From the NCBI RefSeq assembly GCF_900157385.1, contig NZ_LT717701.1:715771-779770 (forward strand): a stretch of DNA of 64,000 nt, given 5' to 3'. Shown one piece after another: positions 53,198 to 61,509 of the stretch; position 1 is the stretch's first letter; each line of letters begins with the position of its first letter. The translations under genes were made by a program, and so were the position numbers. Origin of the DNA: Mycobacterium terramassiliense (GTDB lineage: Bacteria > Actinomycetota > Actinomycetes > Mycobacteriales > Mycobacteriaceae). Under the pieces are notes generated by a model. It did not search any database and was not told the origin of the DNA. It saw nothing but the letters and a program-made list of their open reading frames with translations.

Positions 53198-54252
53198 CGC
53201 CCTCGTCGAGCCTGACCCTCGGCACTGCCGTCGACTGGCGATTCGCTGCGACGGTCGGCCAGCGGCTGGCCCGCCCGGGCCCGGCCTCCAGCGACTACAC
53301 CCGCCGACAGGCGATCGAGGAGCTGACGAGCGCGGCGGCCAAAGCCGAACCGCCGGTGCGCGAGGTCACGGGCCTGGTCACCGACGGTGCGGTGCCGCCC
53401 GCCCGAATCGTTGACCGCTCGCAGTGGATCGGTGCCGCGGCCGAGTCGATGCGGGTGATGACCAACGGCAGCGAGACGCCGCGGGGTTTCCTGACGGGCC
53501 GCATCACCGGTGCGCAGACGGGCGCCGTGCTGGCGTTCGTGTCATCGGGGATCCTCGGCCAGTACGACCCGTTCGCCAGGAGCCAAGAGGCCACAAAAGA
53601 CGGAAGCCTGCTGCTGGTGTATCCGAACGTCATCGCGGTCGAGCGCCAGCTTCGGGTCGAGCCCTCCGATTTCCGGTTGTGGGTGTGCCTGCACGAGGTG
53701 ACCCACCGGGTCCAGTTCACCGCCAACCCGTGGCTATCCGATTACATGTCCGAGGCGTTGGGGCTGCTGACGCAGGACGTGGGGGAGGACGTCGGCCAGG
53801 TGGCGGCCCGTCTCGCCGAGTTCGTGCGCAACCGCGGCGCCGCCGAATCCGACGGCGGCGCGTCCGGGATCATCGGGCTCGTGCGCGCCGTGCAGTCCGA
53901 GCCGCAGCGCGAGGCCCTGGATCAGCTGCTGGTGCTCGGGACCCTGCTCGAAGGCCACGCCGACCACGTGATGGACGCCGTCGGGCCGGTCGTCGTGCCG
54001 TCGGTGGCCATCATTCGCCGCCGATTCGACGAGCGTCGCCACCGCAAGCAACCCCCGCTGCAGCGCGTGCTGCGCGCGCTGCTCGGGCTCGACGCCAAGC
54101 TCAGCCAATACACGCGCGGCAAGGCGTTCGTGGACCACGTGGTTGGCAGGGTGGGAATGCAGCGGTTCAACACCGTCTGGTCGGGCCCCGATACGCTGCC
54201 GCTGCCCTCCGAAATCGAAAACCCCCAGCGATGGATCGACAGGGTGCTGTAG
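53194..54252 (+). CDS. Zinc-dependent peptidase-like protein (Rv3626c-like)
   Basis: The 352-residue protein contains the zincin motif HEVTH near residue 170 and a downstream DYMSEALGLL and LLEGHADHVMD that may complete the metal site. This is the actinobacterial family with two names: coenzyme F420 biosynthesis-associated and DUF2342 hydrolase. No signal is visible, so it is cytosolic. ATG 53194 overlaps the preceding stop (ATGA). Confidence 0.87.
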   Translation: MTPSSSLTLGTAVDWRFAATVGQRLARPGPASSDYTRRQAIEELTSAAAKAEPPVREVTGLVTDGAVPPARIVDRSQWIGAAAESMRVMTNGSETPRGFLTGRITGAQTGAVLAFVSSGILGQYDPFARSQEATKDGSLLLVYPNVIAVERQLRVEPSDFRLWVCLHEVTHRVQFTANPWLSDYMSEALGLLTQDVGEDVGQVAARLAEFVRNRGAAESDGGASGIIGLVRAVQSEPQREALDQLLVLGTLLEGHADHVMDAVGPVVVPSVAIIRRRFDERRHRKQPPLQRVLRALLGLDAKLSQYTRGKAFVDHVVGRVGMQRFNTVWSGPDTLPLPSEIENPQRWIDRVL

Positions 54253-55190
54253 GGCAGCTGCGCACGGCTGTCGAGGCGTTCGCCCACACTTATCTCGCCA
54301 CCGAGGAGCCGTGGTGCGTTGCGCTGTCCGGCGGCCCGGATTCCCTGGCGCTCACCGCCGTCGCGGCGCCGCTTCGGCCCACCACCGCGCTGATCGTCGA
54401 TCACGGCCTGCAGGACGGTTCGGCCGCCGTCGCCGAGACCGCGCGCCGGCAGGCCATCGCCCTGGGATGCATTGACGCGCAAGTGCTTTGCGTCCAGGTG
54501 GGCAAGCACGGCGGCCCGGAGGCGGCGGCGCGCTCCGCCCGCTACGCCGCCTTGCGCGAGTCCTCCGCCGGCCCGGTGCTGTTGGCCCACACGCTCGACG
54601 ATCAGGCGGAGACGGTGCTGCTGGGGCTGGGCCGCGGCTCGGGGGTGCGCTCGATCGCCGGGATGCGCCCGCACGACCCGCCGTGGTGTCGGCCGCTGTT
54701 GGGAGTGCGGCGCTCGGCGACGCACGCCGCGTGCGCGGAACTGGGTCTGGCGATCTGGCAGGACCCGCACAACAGCGACCGCCGCTTCACCCGGACCCGC
54801 CTGCGCCTGGAGGTGCTGCCCCTGCTGGAGGACGTGCTCGGTGGCGGCGTGGCCGAGGCGTTGGCGCGCACCGCGACCGCGTTGCGTGAGGACACCGAGC
54901 TGATCGACGCGCTCGCGGCGCAGGCGCTGCCCGGGGTGCGGGCGGGCCCGGGGCTGCAGCCCGGGGCCCTCGGTAAATTGTCCGGCCCCGTGCGCCGGCG
55001 GGTGATCCGCGGCTGGCTGCTGGCCGGGGGCGCAACCGGGTTGACCGACAAACAGATCCGCGGCGTGGACGCGCTGATCACCGACTGGCGCGGACAAGGC
55101 GGGGTGGCGGTGGGTTCGGCGCTGCGGGGCGAGCGTTTGATCGCGGGGCGGCGCGACGGCGTGCTCACCCTGTGGCGCGAGCCTGTGTAA
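54231..55190 (+). CDS. tilS: tRNA(Ile)-lysidine synthetase
   Basis: The 319-residue enzyme has the PP-loop S33-G-G-P-D-S38, HTLDDQAETVLLGL, and NSDRRFTRTRLR. It converts cytidine-34 of the CAU tRNA-Ile to lysidine, essential for reading AUA. ATG 54231 lies 22 bases inside the zincin gene, consistent with coupling. Confidence 0.94.
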   Translation: MDRQGAVGQLRTAVEAFAHTYLATEEPWCVALSGGPDSLALTAVAAPLRPTTALIVDHGLQDGSAAVAETARRQAIALGCIDAQVLCVQVGKHGGPEAAARSARYAALRESSAGPVLLAHTLDDQAETVLLGLGRGSGVRSIAGMRPHDPPWCRPLLGVRRSATHAACAELGLAIWQDPHNSDRRFTRTRLRLEVLPLLEDVLGGGVAEALARTATALREDTELIDALAAQALPGVRAGPGLQPGALGKLSGPVRRRVIRGWLLAGGATGLTDKQIRGVDALITDWRGQGGVAVGSALRGERLIAGRRDGVLTLWREPV

Positions 55191-55239
55191 GTCGGGCCTG
55201 CCGTTGGTTATTCGGCCGCTGGCGTGGCACTCTGTGGTC

Positions 55240-55845
55240 GTGGCCCAGACGTCGCCGCCGATCACCCCGGCGCAGCCCGCGGAGCTGTATCCCGGGGATA
55301 TCAAGTCGGTGCTGCTCACCGCCGAGCAAATTCAGGCCCGCATCGCCGAACTCGGCGAGGAAATCGGCAACCACTACCGCGGGCCAGCCGCCGAGACGGG
55401 TCAGGATTTGCTGCTGATCACCGTGCTCAAGGGGGCGGTGATCTTCGTCACCGACCTGGCCCGTGCGATTCCGGTGCCGACCCAGTTCGAATTCATGGCC
55501 GTCAGCTCCTACGGGTCCTCGACGTCATCGTCCGGCGTGGTGCGGATCCTCAAGGATCTGGACCGCGACATCAACGACCGCGATGTGCTCATCGTCGAGG
55601 ACGTCGTCGACTCGGGATTGACCTTGTCCTGGTTGCTGCGCAACCTCAAGAGCCGGCGTCCGCGCTCGCTGCGGGTCTGCACGTTGCTTCGCAAGCCCGA
55701 CGCGGTGCGCGCCAAGGTCGAGATCGCTTACGTGGGCTTCGACATTCCGAACGACTTCGTCGTGGGCTACGGCCTGGACTACGACGAGCGCTACCGCGAC
55801 CTGTCCTACATCGGGACTCTGGATCCGCGGGTCTACGAGGAGTAG
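55240..55845 (+). CDS. hpt: Hypoxanthine-guanine phosphoribosyltransferase
   Basis: The 201-residue enzyme has the PRPP-binding motif VLIVEDVVDSGLTLS and the flexible loop SSYGSSTSSSG. It salvages hypoxanthine and guanine. GTG 55240 is chosen; 55234 or 55204 add only a few residues. tilS and hpt together are common in actinobacteria, usually upstream of ftsH and folE. Here about 5.6 kb lies between. Confidence 0.94.
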   Translation: MAQTSPPITPAQPAELYPGDIKSVLLTAEQIQARIAELGEEIGNHYRGPAAETGQDLLLITVLKGAVIFVTDLARAIPVPTQFEFMAVSSYGSSTSSSGVVRILKDLDRDINDRDVLIVEDVVDSGLTLSWLLRNLKSRRPRSLRVCTLLRKPDAVRAKVEIAYVGFDIPNDFVVGYGLDYDERYRDLSYIGTLDPRVYEE

Positions 55846-55848
55846 GGG

Positions 55849-56583
55849 CTAATCCAGCTCCCACACGGCGGTCACCGAGAAGCTCACCGTCTGCTGCCCC
55901 GGCTCCAGCGGGACCGCGGCCACGCTGCGGGGCGGCGCCGGCGGGCCGCCGGGCGTCGGCGCGTTCCCGGAGGTTTCCGAAATCGAGAGCACCCTGCCCA
56001 GGCGCAGGCCGGATAACTGCGCGTACTGATCGGCACGGGCCTTGGCGTCGTTGAAGGCCCGCGCGCGGGCATCCCTGACCAGCTGCGAGTCGTCGGCGAT
56101 GGAGTACCTGACCGAGCTGATCCGGGTGGCGTCGCCGCCGGTGCCGACGACGAGAGCCAGCATTCGGGACGCGGCATCGGTCGGATGGATCTTCACCTGT
56201 ATCGCGTTGGTGGCGCGGTAGCCGGTGATCGTGGTGGCGCCGTTGCCGTACTGCGGTTACAGGGTGACCGTCGTGGTGCTGATGTCTTTGCGGTCCAGTC
56301 CCGCCCCGACCAGAGCGTTGATCACCGCTTGCTGGCGATCGTTCGTCTGGTTCATCGCGGTGGTGACGTCGGGTGCGGTGAACTCGATGCCGGCGTCGGC
56401 GGTCAGGGTGTCGGGGACGCCTTGGACCTGCCCCGAGCCGACGACGGTCACCTGGCGGGGGTTCGCGCCCGGTGGCGTCGCGTTGTGCTTGTCGCACGAC
56501 GGCAGCGCGGCGACGGTCAAGGCGGCGGCGGTCGAGGTAATCCATTTGCGGGCCAACCCCGGGGCGTTCGATGCGATCGGCAT
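55849..56583 (-). pseudogene. lpqG: lpqG, SIMPL-domain lipoprotein gene broken by a stop codon
   Basis: The 735-base frame encodes a lipoprotein signal with lipobox LPSC, then a SIMPL (DUF541) domain. An ochre codon (TAA) at 56259-56257 cuts it after TTTVTL. The other half continues in the same frame with PQYGNGATTITGYRATNAIQVKIH and goes on to the end at 55849. Homologues have Gln at the stop position, so CAA to TAA is a simple explanation. Remaining codons total about 243, the normal length. The first 108 residues could still be made. A sequencing error is possible. Confidence 0.83.
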
Positions 56584-57083
56584 GTGTGGACACTAGCGCC
56601 AGTGCCCCCGCCGGATCAGCGGTTCGGGCGAAGGCGGCTCGGACGGCAAAGCCTAGTCGACATTGCGACGATCGCACCAAAGTTCATGTCGAACTCTAAT
56701 CATATTGATTCACAACATCTTTGAGTTCATCCACCCAAGTTGCAGCGTATGGCCCGGCTAAATGAACAGTTTTCGACTCGCCAATGAATACGCGCGGCGA
56801 AGGGTCGTGGTGCCCGGATCGCTCCGGCCTAACCTCTGATCTGCTCCGGCGACGCCCGCTGTCGCCGACAACCATTCATCGGAAGCGCTTTTGAGAAGAA
56901 TCCATGTCGGTCGTGATCGGACGACCCGAGGTGCTCGTGTACAGGAGATCCGTCGCCGCAACGGCTTGGCGCACAAGGAATTTGGGAACTGCGACGCTGC
57001 GGCGGCGGGATAAATTAACGTTCAAGAAGATTAGTCTCGACGGATTGGCGGTTTAATCCGCGCGCGCCTGGGTACAGCTTCTT
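56584..57083. other. Intergenic region without gene, AT-rich stretches
   Basis: These 500 bases lie between lpqG and the DUF732 gene, where M. tuberculosis has PE/PPE genes. An AT-rich patch (about 56690-56730, TAATCATATTGATTCACAAC) and another near 57010-57040 may be promoters. A minus-strand open frame (56758-56976) has no supporting features. I see nothing more. Confidence 0.5.
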
Positions 57084-57443
57084 ATGTCCCCCAAGCAATT
57101 ACACACACGCCAGTATTCTCCCGTCGCTGCACGCGCGAAGCGAATCAAGGCCACCGGCCGGCACTCCATCAGGCTCGTAGCGACCACGGCGACGGTCGGC
57201 GTGGCCGTCTGGTGTGGCTCCGGCATCGCCCACGCCGACCCCAACTACGAGCAGCAAGCGTGTGCACTGATGGACGATCACGCCAGTGCGATACACCTGG
57301 GCTATTCGTCGTATCCCAGCGAGTACGCGTTCTCGGTGCTTTCCAAGGAGATGCCACCGCTGGACGCGGCCCACACCCTGCGGGCTGCCACGCGTGACGT
57401 CTGCCCCAACCACGCGGGCGACATGCCGCGAGACTGGCAATAG
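57084..57443 (+). CDS. Secreted DUF732 protein
   Basis: The 119-residue protein has a basic N-terminus, a hydrophobic core (about 32-46) and likely cleavage after GIAHA (residue 51). A mature DUF732 domain follows with CALMDDHASAIHLGYS and VCPNH; its two cysteines may pair. The family is large in mycobacteria and its function is unknown. ATG 57084 has no strong ribosome site. Confidence 0.82.
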   Translation: MSPKQLHTRQYSPVAARAKRIKATGRHSIRLVATTATVGVAVWCGSGIAHADPNYEQQACALMDDHASAIHLGYSSYPSEYAFSVLSKEMPPLDAAHTLRAATRDVCPNHAGDMPRDWQ

Positions 57444-57540
57444 CCCGACCGTCTGACGGACACCGGGCGACCGAGGGCGACGCGCCGGCCCGGCCGCCGG
57501 CCTGCTCGACGCCGGCCTAGCCGCCGGTGACGGACTTTGC

Positions 57541-58554
57541 TTAGGGCGTTACCAGAATCTTGCAGTGTCGCTCTGGGTCGGCGAGGTCGTCGAAGGCCTG
57601 GCCGACCCCTTCCAGTCCGACCTCTCCGGTGATCAGCGGCGTGACGTCAATCTCGCCCTCGGCCAGCGCGCGCAGCGAGTCACCGAACTCCTCTGGGTTG
57701 TAGGCGAGCACGAATTGCACGTTGATTTCCTTCGCGATCGCGAAGAAGGGGTGCACGGTGTCGGGCTGCATGCAGACGCCCGCGACCACCAGGCGTGTGC
57801 CCGGCCGCGCCCGCCGCAGCACGTCGTCGATGATTCCGGGGACCCCTACCGCCTCGAACACGACGGCGGGTTTGACGGTGTCGAACGGTGAGCCCTGGGC
57901 CGCATCCACCGTCTGGTGTGCGCCCATCGCCGTGGCCAGCTCACGACGCTTCGGCGAGAAGTCCGCTGCCACGATGTTTTCCACCCCTCGAGCCCGAAGG
58001 GACGCGACGATCGCGATGCCGATCGGCCCGCAGCCGAGCACCAGGGCAGTCTCGCCCGGCTGAATGTTCGACTTGTTCACGGCGTGCAATCCCACCGCCA
58101 TGGGTTCGGTCAACGCCGCATGCTTGAGGTCCAAGCCGTTGGGGATGGGCATCAGCAGCGGGGCCGACAGCAGCATCCGCTCGGCGTAGCCCCCAATGGT
58201 GCTGTTGCTATAGACAATCGGCTCGACGCCCCCGGCGGAGAGCAGCAGGGGAAGCGAGGTCACCGGGGTGCCGGGCGGATGCGTATCCGTGTCGGGCCCG
58301 GCCTCGAGCACTTCGGCGCTGAACTCGTGCCCCATGAACACGTCGCTGTTCAGGTCGACGGCCATGCCCCCGGCGCCGGCGGACACCTGGGCGGTCATCT
58401 CCACCACCTCGTCGCCATGGGCGGCGAAATGCAGGTCCGAGCCGCAGATTCCGCACGCTTTGACACCGACCAGCACCTGGCCCGGCCCGGGCACGGGCTC
58501 GGGGACGTCGTCGCGATACACCATCCGGCCGTCGCGTAAAACCGCAGCGCGCAT
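57541..58554 (-). CDS. Zinc-containing alcohol dehydrogenase-like oxidoreductase
   Basis: The 337-residue medium-chain dehydrogenase has catalytic-zinc Cys in CGICGSDLH, GHEFSAEV and the NAD(P) loop GCGPIG. The structural four-cysteine zinc lobe is absent. It oxidises or reduces an alcohol or polyol of unknown identity. It is the last gene of a run with the luciferase-like and ephA genes; its ATG overlaps the preceding stop by one base (TGATG). I do not recall it beside Rv3618 in M. tuberculosis. Confidence 0.87.
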   Translation of the reverse strand: MRAAVLRDGRMVYRDDVPEPVPGPGQVLVGVKACGICGSDLHFAAHGDEVVEMTAQVSAGAGGMAVDLNSDVFMGHEFSAEVLEAGPDTDTHPPGTPVTSLPLLLSAGGVEPIVYSNSTIGGYAERMLLSAPLLMPIPNGLDLKHAALTEPMAVGLHAVNKSNIQPGETALVLGCGPIGIAIVASLRARGVENIVAADFSPKRRELATAMGAHQTVDAAQGSPFDTVKPAVVFEAVGVPGIIDDVLRRARPGTRLVVAGVCMQPDTVHPFFAIAKEINVQFVLAYNPEEFGDSLRALAEGEIDVTPLITGEVGLEGVGQAFDDLADPERHCKILVTP

Positions 58555-59744
58555 CAGTTTCCCACGCCCTTCTGCTCCTCGACATGCTCGGTGATGGCCT
58601 TCACGACGGCCTCGCCGGCGCGTCCGATCAATTGGTCGCGTCTGCCCCTGGCCCAGTCATGGGAGGAGCGCGACGCCTCGAGCTGTCCCTTGAAATAGGG
58701 AATCACCTTGCGGGCCATCAGGTCATAGCAGTGGTAGGTCGCCTCGGGTGAGGCCCAGTCGTGGCCGAGCATCAACAGCGTTCCGAAACCACCCGACCTC
58801 TCCAGCAGGTCCTCGATGTGGGCGATCGCGTCGTCGGGCGTGCCGATGCAGCAATTGCCTTTGGCCGCATAGTCGGCGACGAACTCGTGCGGCGTCTGCG
58901 CCTCACCGTCGACCGCGTTGGACAGCGGCACGAAGCCCGCCGCGCCGAAGTAGTCCGCGAAATCCTGCAGCCCGTACGTGCAATCCTCGATGGCCTGCTC
59001 GCGGCTGTCGGCGATGTGCATGATGCTCAGAACGCGCCAGGAGGCGCGGTCCGGCTCGTCGCGGCCGACCTTGGCGGCCTGCTCGCGCACCACCTCCCAG
59101 GTGTTCTCCAGCGCGGCGTAGCCGCCCGGCACCGACATCGACAGCGACAGCAGCGACGTGCCCAGCGCACCGGCCAGCCGCGGACCGGACGGCGAAATCA
59201 TTGCGGCCGTGGAGATCTCGGGGTAGGGCCAGGTGTAGGGGCGGATGTGCAACTGGGCGTCACGCAGCGTGAACCAGTCGGAGTGGCGGTCGATTCGCTC
59301 CGCCGGGTCGGCGCGGAACAGCGCAAGGATCGCCTCGAGGGACTCCTGCATCATGTGACGCTGATCGACCGGGTCGATGCCCATCATGTACGCGTCCGAC
59401 GGCAGCGCGCCGGGGCCGGTGCCGAACATGACCCGGCCGCGGGTCAGGTGGTCGAGCAGCACCCAGCGATCGGCCACCATCAGCGGATGGTGGTACGGCA
59501 GCGACACCACTCCGGTGCCCAGTCGGATGTGCTTCGTCCGTTCCGCGGCGGCCGCGATGAACACTTCCGGGCAGGCGATCAACTCGTAGCCACCCGAGTG
59601 GTGCTCGCCGAACCAGGCTTCGTCGAACCCGAGGCGGTCCAGCGCGACCACGCGCTCCATGTCGTATTCCAAAGCGACCGTGGGGGATTGGCCGGTCGGA
59701 TGGAATGGGGTGATAAAGACTCCGAAACGCAGCGGCGCGCTCAT
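58554..59744 (-). CDS. Luciferase-like flavin monooxygenase (Rv3618-like)
   Basis: The 396-residue TIM-barrel protein begins with LRFGVFITPFHPTGQS and has EAWFGEHHSGGYE and RLGTGVVSLPYHHPLMVAD. These are typical of bacterial luciferase-like monooxygenases that use FMNH2 or F420. The substrate is unknown. Its start overlaps the ephA stop as ATGA and its stop overlaps the dehydrogenase start. Confidence 0.9.
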   Translation of the reverse strand: MSAPLRFGVFITPFHPTGQSPTVALEYDMERVVALDRLGFDEAWFGEHHSGGYELIACPEVFIAAAAERTKHIRLGTGVVSLPYHHPLMVADRWVLLDHLTRGRVMFGTGPGALPSDAYMMGIDPVDQRHMMQESLEAILALFRADPAERIDRHSDWFTLRDAQLHIRPYTWPYPEISTAAMISPSGPRLAGALGTSLLSLSMSVPGGYAALENTWEVVREQAAKVGRDEPDRASWRVLSIMHIADSREQAIEDCTYGLQDFADYFGAAGFVPLSNAVDGEAQTPHEFVADYAAKGNCCIGTPDDAIAHIEDLLERSGGFGTLLMLGHDWASPEATYHCYDLMARKVIPYFKGQLEASRSSHDWARGRRDQLIGRAGEAVVKAITEHVEEQKGVGN

Positions 59745-60709
59745 CGCAGCTCCAATCCGTTGAGGAATTCCAAGAGGGCGGCGTTGACTTCCTCGGGCCG
59801 CTCCTGCTGCAGCCAGTGTCCGGCGCCTTCGATCATCAACTGGCGGTATGGCCCGGAGATCACCTCCGACGCGCGGTCGGCGCTGGTGAAGGACAACACC
59901 GGATCGCCGGTCCCGCCGATAAACAAACACGGCACAGGGATTTTGGCGTCCGCGAGCTCCGGCGTGATCTCCCAGTTCCGGTCGAAGTTGCGGTACCAGT
60001 TCAGGCCGCCGGTGAAGCCGGTGCGGGAGAATTCGCCGATGTAGTGGTCGAGTTCGTCCTGGCTGATCCAGTCCGGCAGCCCGCCGGGTTCGGGGAGCCG
60101 GTCGATGAAGCCCTCGGGGCCCGGGGTGGCCATCCGCACCAGCGCATCACTGCCCCCGGACGTGTGTAAGCCGCCCATCATCCGGCGGATCACCCGGGCG
60201 GGATCACCGTTGAGTTCGGCGTCGGCGACGCCCGGTTCCTGGAAATACAGGATGTAAAAGAAGTTTTCGCCGAATATTTTGCGCCACGCCTTCGTCGGCG
60301 CCACGTGCGGGCGCGGCAGGGGCGGGACGCTCAACGCGGCCACCGCCGCCACGCGGTCGGGATGCAGCAGCGGCGCGTTCCACACGACGGCGGCGCCCCA
60401 GTCGTGCCCGATCCAAACGGCGCGCTCGGCCCCGACGTCGTCGAGCAGCCCGACCAGGTCGGCGGTCAGCTGGTGAATGTCGTAAGCCTCAATGGCGTCG
60501 GGACACGATGAGCCGCCGTACCCGCGTTGGTCGGGCGCCAGCACGTGATAGCCGGCGTCGGCGAGCGCCGGTATCTGATGCCGCCATGAATAGGCCAACT
60601 CGGGAAAGCCGTGGGCCAGGATCACGACGGGCGCGCCGCGATCTCCCGCCTCGGTCACCCGGAGTCGCACACCGTTGGTGTCCACTAACCGTTCGGTTGA
60701 CGAAAGCAC
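59741..60709 (-). CDS. ephA: Epoxide hydrolase EphA
   Basis: The 322-residue alpha/beta hydrolase has oxyanion HGFP (33-36), nucleophile D103 in GHDWGAA, and the histidine of GAGHWLQQERPEE. It opens epoxides to diols. GTG 60709 gives exactly the length of Rv3617; the longer reading to 60805 adds a poorly conserved N-terminus. It heads the run of three overlapping genes. Confidence 0.93.
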   Translation of the reverse strand: MLSSTERLVDTNGVRLRVTEAGDRGAPVVILAHGFPELAYSWRHQIPALADAGYHVLAPDQRGYGGSSCPDAIEAYDIHQLTADLVGLLDDVGAERAVWIGHDWGAAVVWNAPLLHPDRVAAVAALSVPPLPRPHVAPTKAWRKIFGENFFYILYFQEPGVADAELNGDPARVIRRMMGGLHTSGGSDALVRMATPGPEGFIDRLPEPGGLPDWISQDELDHYIGEFSRTGFTGGLNWYRNFDRNWEITPELADAKIPVPCLFIGGTGDPVLSFTSADRASEVISGPYRQLMIEGAGHWLQQERPEEVNAALLEFLNGLELR

Positions 60710-60846
60710 CGTCTCACCAAAGCACAAGGACCCCGGGCTGAGAAGGGTATGCCTGGATTGGAAATTGCCTTCCTGCCTTGCCGAGTCCGACGGCCTGGTA
60801 GACATCGCGACTGATGCGTCGGCGGTAGCTGAAAGGTGGACTTTGC

Positions 60847-61263
60847 ATGAAGCGGCTCGACCACATCGTCTTATGGATCAAGGATCCGCAAGCGTCGATG
60901 GACTTCTACTCGAGGGTGGTCGGCCTCGCGCCGGTGCGGTTCGCCGAGTTCGCGGCGGGGGAAGCGCCGTTCCCCAGCGTGCGCGTGTGTGAAGACTCCA
61001 TCATCAATCTCCTGCCGATGACGAACGTCTCGGGCACCGAGTCGTTCACGAAGGTCGTGGGCAGCGCCGGCCATCCGGTGAACCACGTGTGCCTGGCGAT
61101 GTCGAGGTCCGAATACGAGGCGTTGGATCGGCGGCTGCAGGAACAAGGCGTGGACACCAGCGCGCGACTGCACCACAGCTATGGGGCACGCGGGTTCGCG
61201 CCGCAGGGCTTTTACTTCGCCGACCCCGACGGCAATGTGGTCGAAGCGCGCTATTACGAGTGA
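60847..61263 (+). CDS. VOC-superfamily (glyoxalase/dioxygenase-like) protein
   Basis: The 138-residue single-domain protein begins KRLDHIVLWIKDPQASMDFYSRVVGL and ends with FADPDGNVVEARYYE. These give the two metal ligands His and Glu of vicinal oxygen chelate proteins, plus a third His in HPVNHVCLAM. The substrate is unknown. It is divergent from ephA across 137 bases, so shared control is possible. Confidence 0.87.
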   Translation: MKRLDHIVLWIKDPQASMDFYSRVVGLAPVRFAEFAAGEAPFPSVRVCEDSIINLLPMTNVSGTESFTKVVGSAGHPVNHVCLAMSRSEYEALDRRLQEQGVDTSARLHHSYGARGFAPQGFYFADPDGNVVEARYYE

Positions 61264-61348
61264 GCCGCCTGGAGCGGCGGCGCGACGATGTGTGGTTTGC
61301 CACGTCGGGAACCAGATCGGGAACTGCCGGTCGTTGTACGGGCAGATG

Positions 61349-61441
61349 CTGCGCCCCGGCTCTGCCGGGGCTGGCGATCGACACCGGGTGAATGGTGCCG
61401 ACCCGCTGCGCCCCGGCTCTGCCGGGGCTGGCGATCGACAC
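61349..61441. repeat. Two perfect 36-bp direct repeats, 57-bp period, before ftsH
   Basis: 61349-61384 and 61406-61441 are identical over 36 bases, separated by 21 bases. Each contains the hairpin GCCCCGGC TCT GCCGGGGC. The arrangement resembles a MIRU-type minisatellite. The last copy ends 68 bases before the ftsH ATG, so it lies in its leader or promoter area. Confidence 0.85.
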
Positions 61442-61509
61442 TAGCGGTAGCCTGGACTTTTCCAGCTTCGTGTTTCGCGGAAGGACCTGGCCGACGAGGC
61501 CGATGATTG

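Noticed and set aside
56758..56976. 72-residue minus-strand frame between lpqG and the DUF732 gene.
   Set aside because: No ribosome site, no domain and a basic random composition.
61349..61441. Possible CRISPR array (36-base repeats).
   Set aside because: There are only two copies with one spacer, the repeat has hairpins of terminator type, and no cas genes are nearby.
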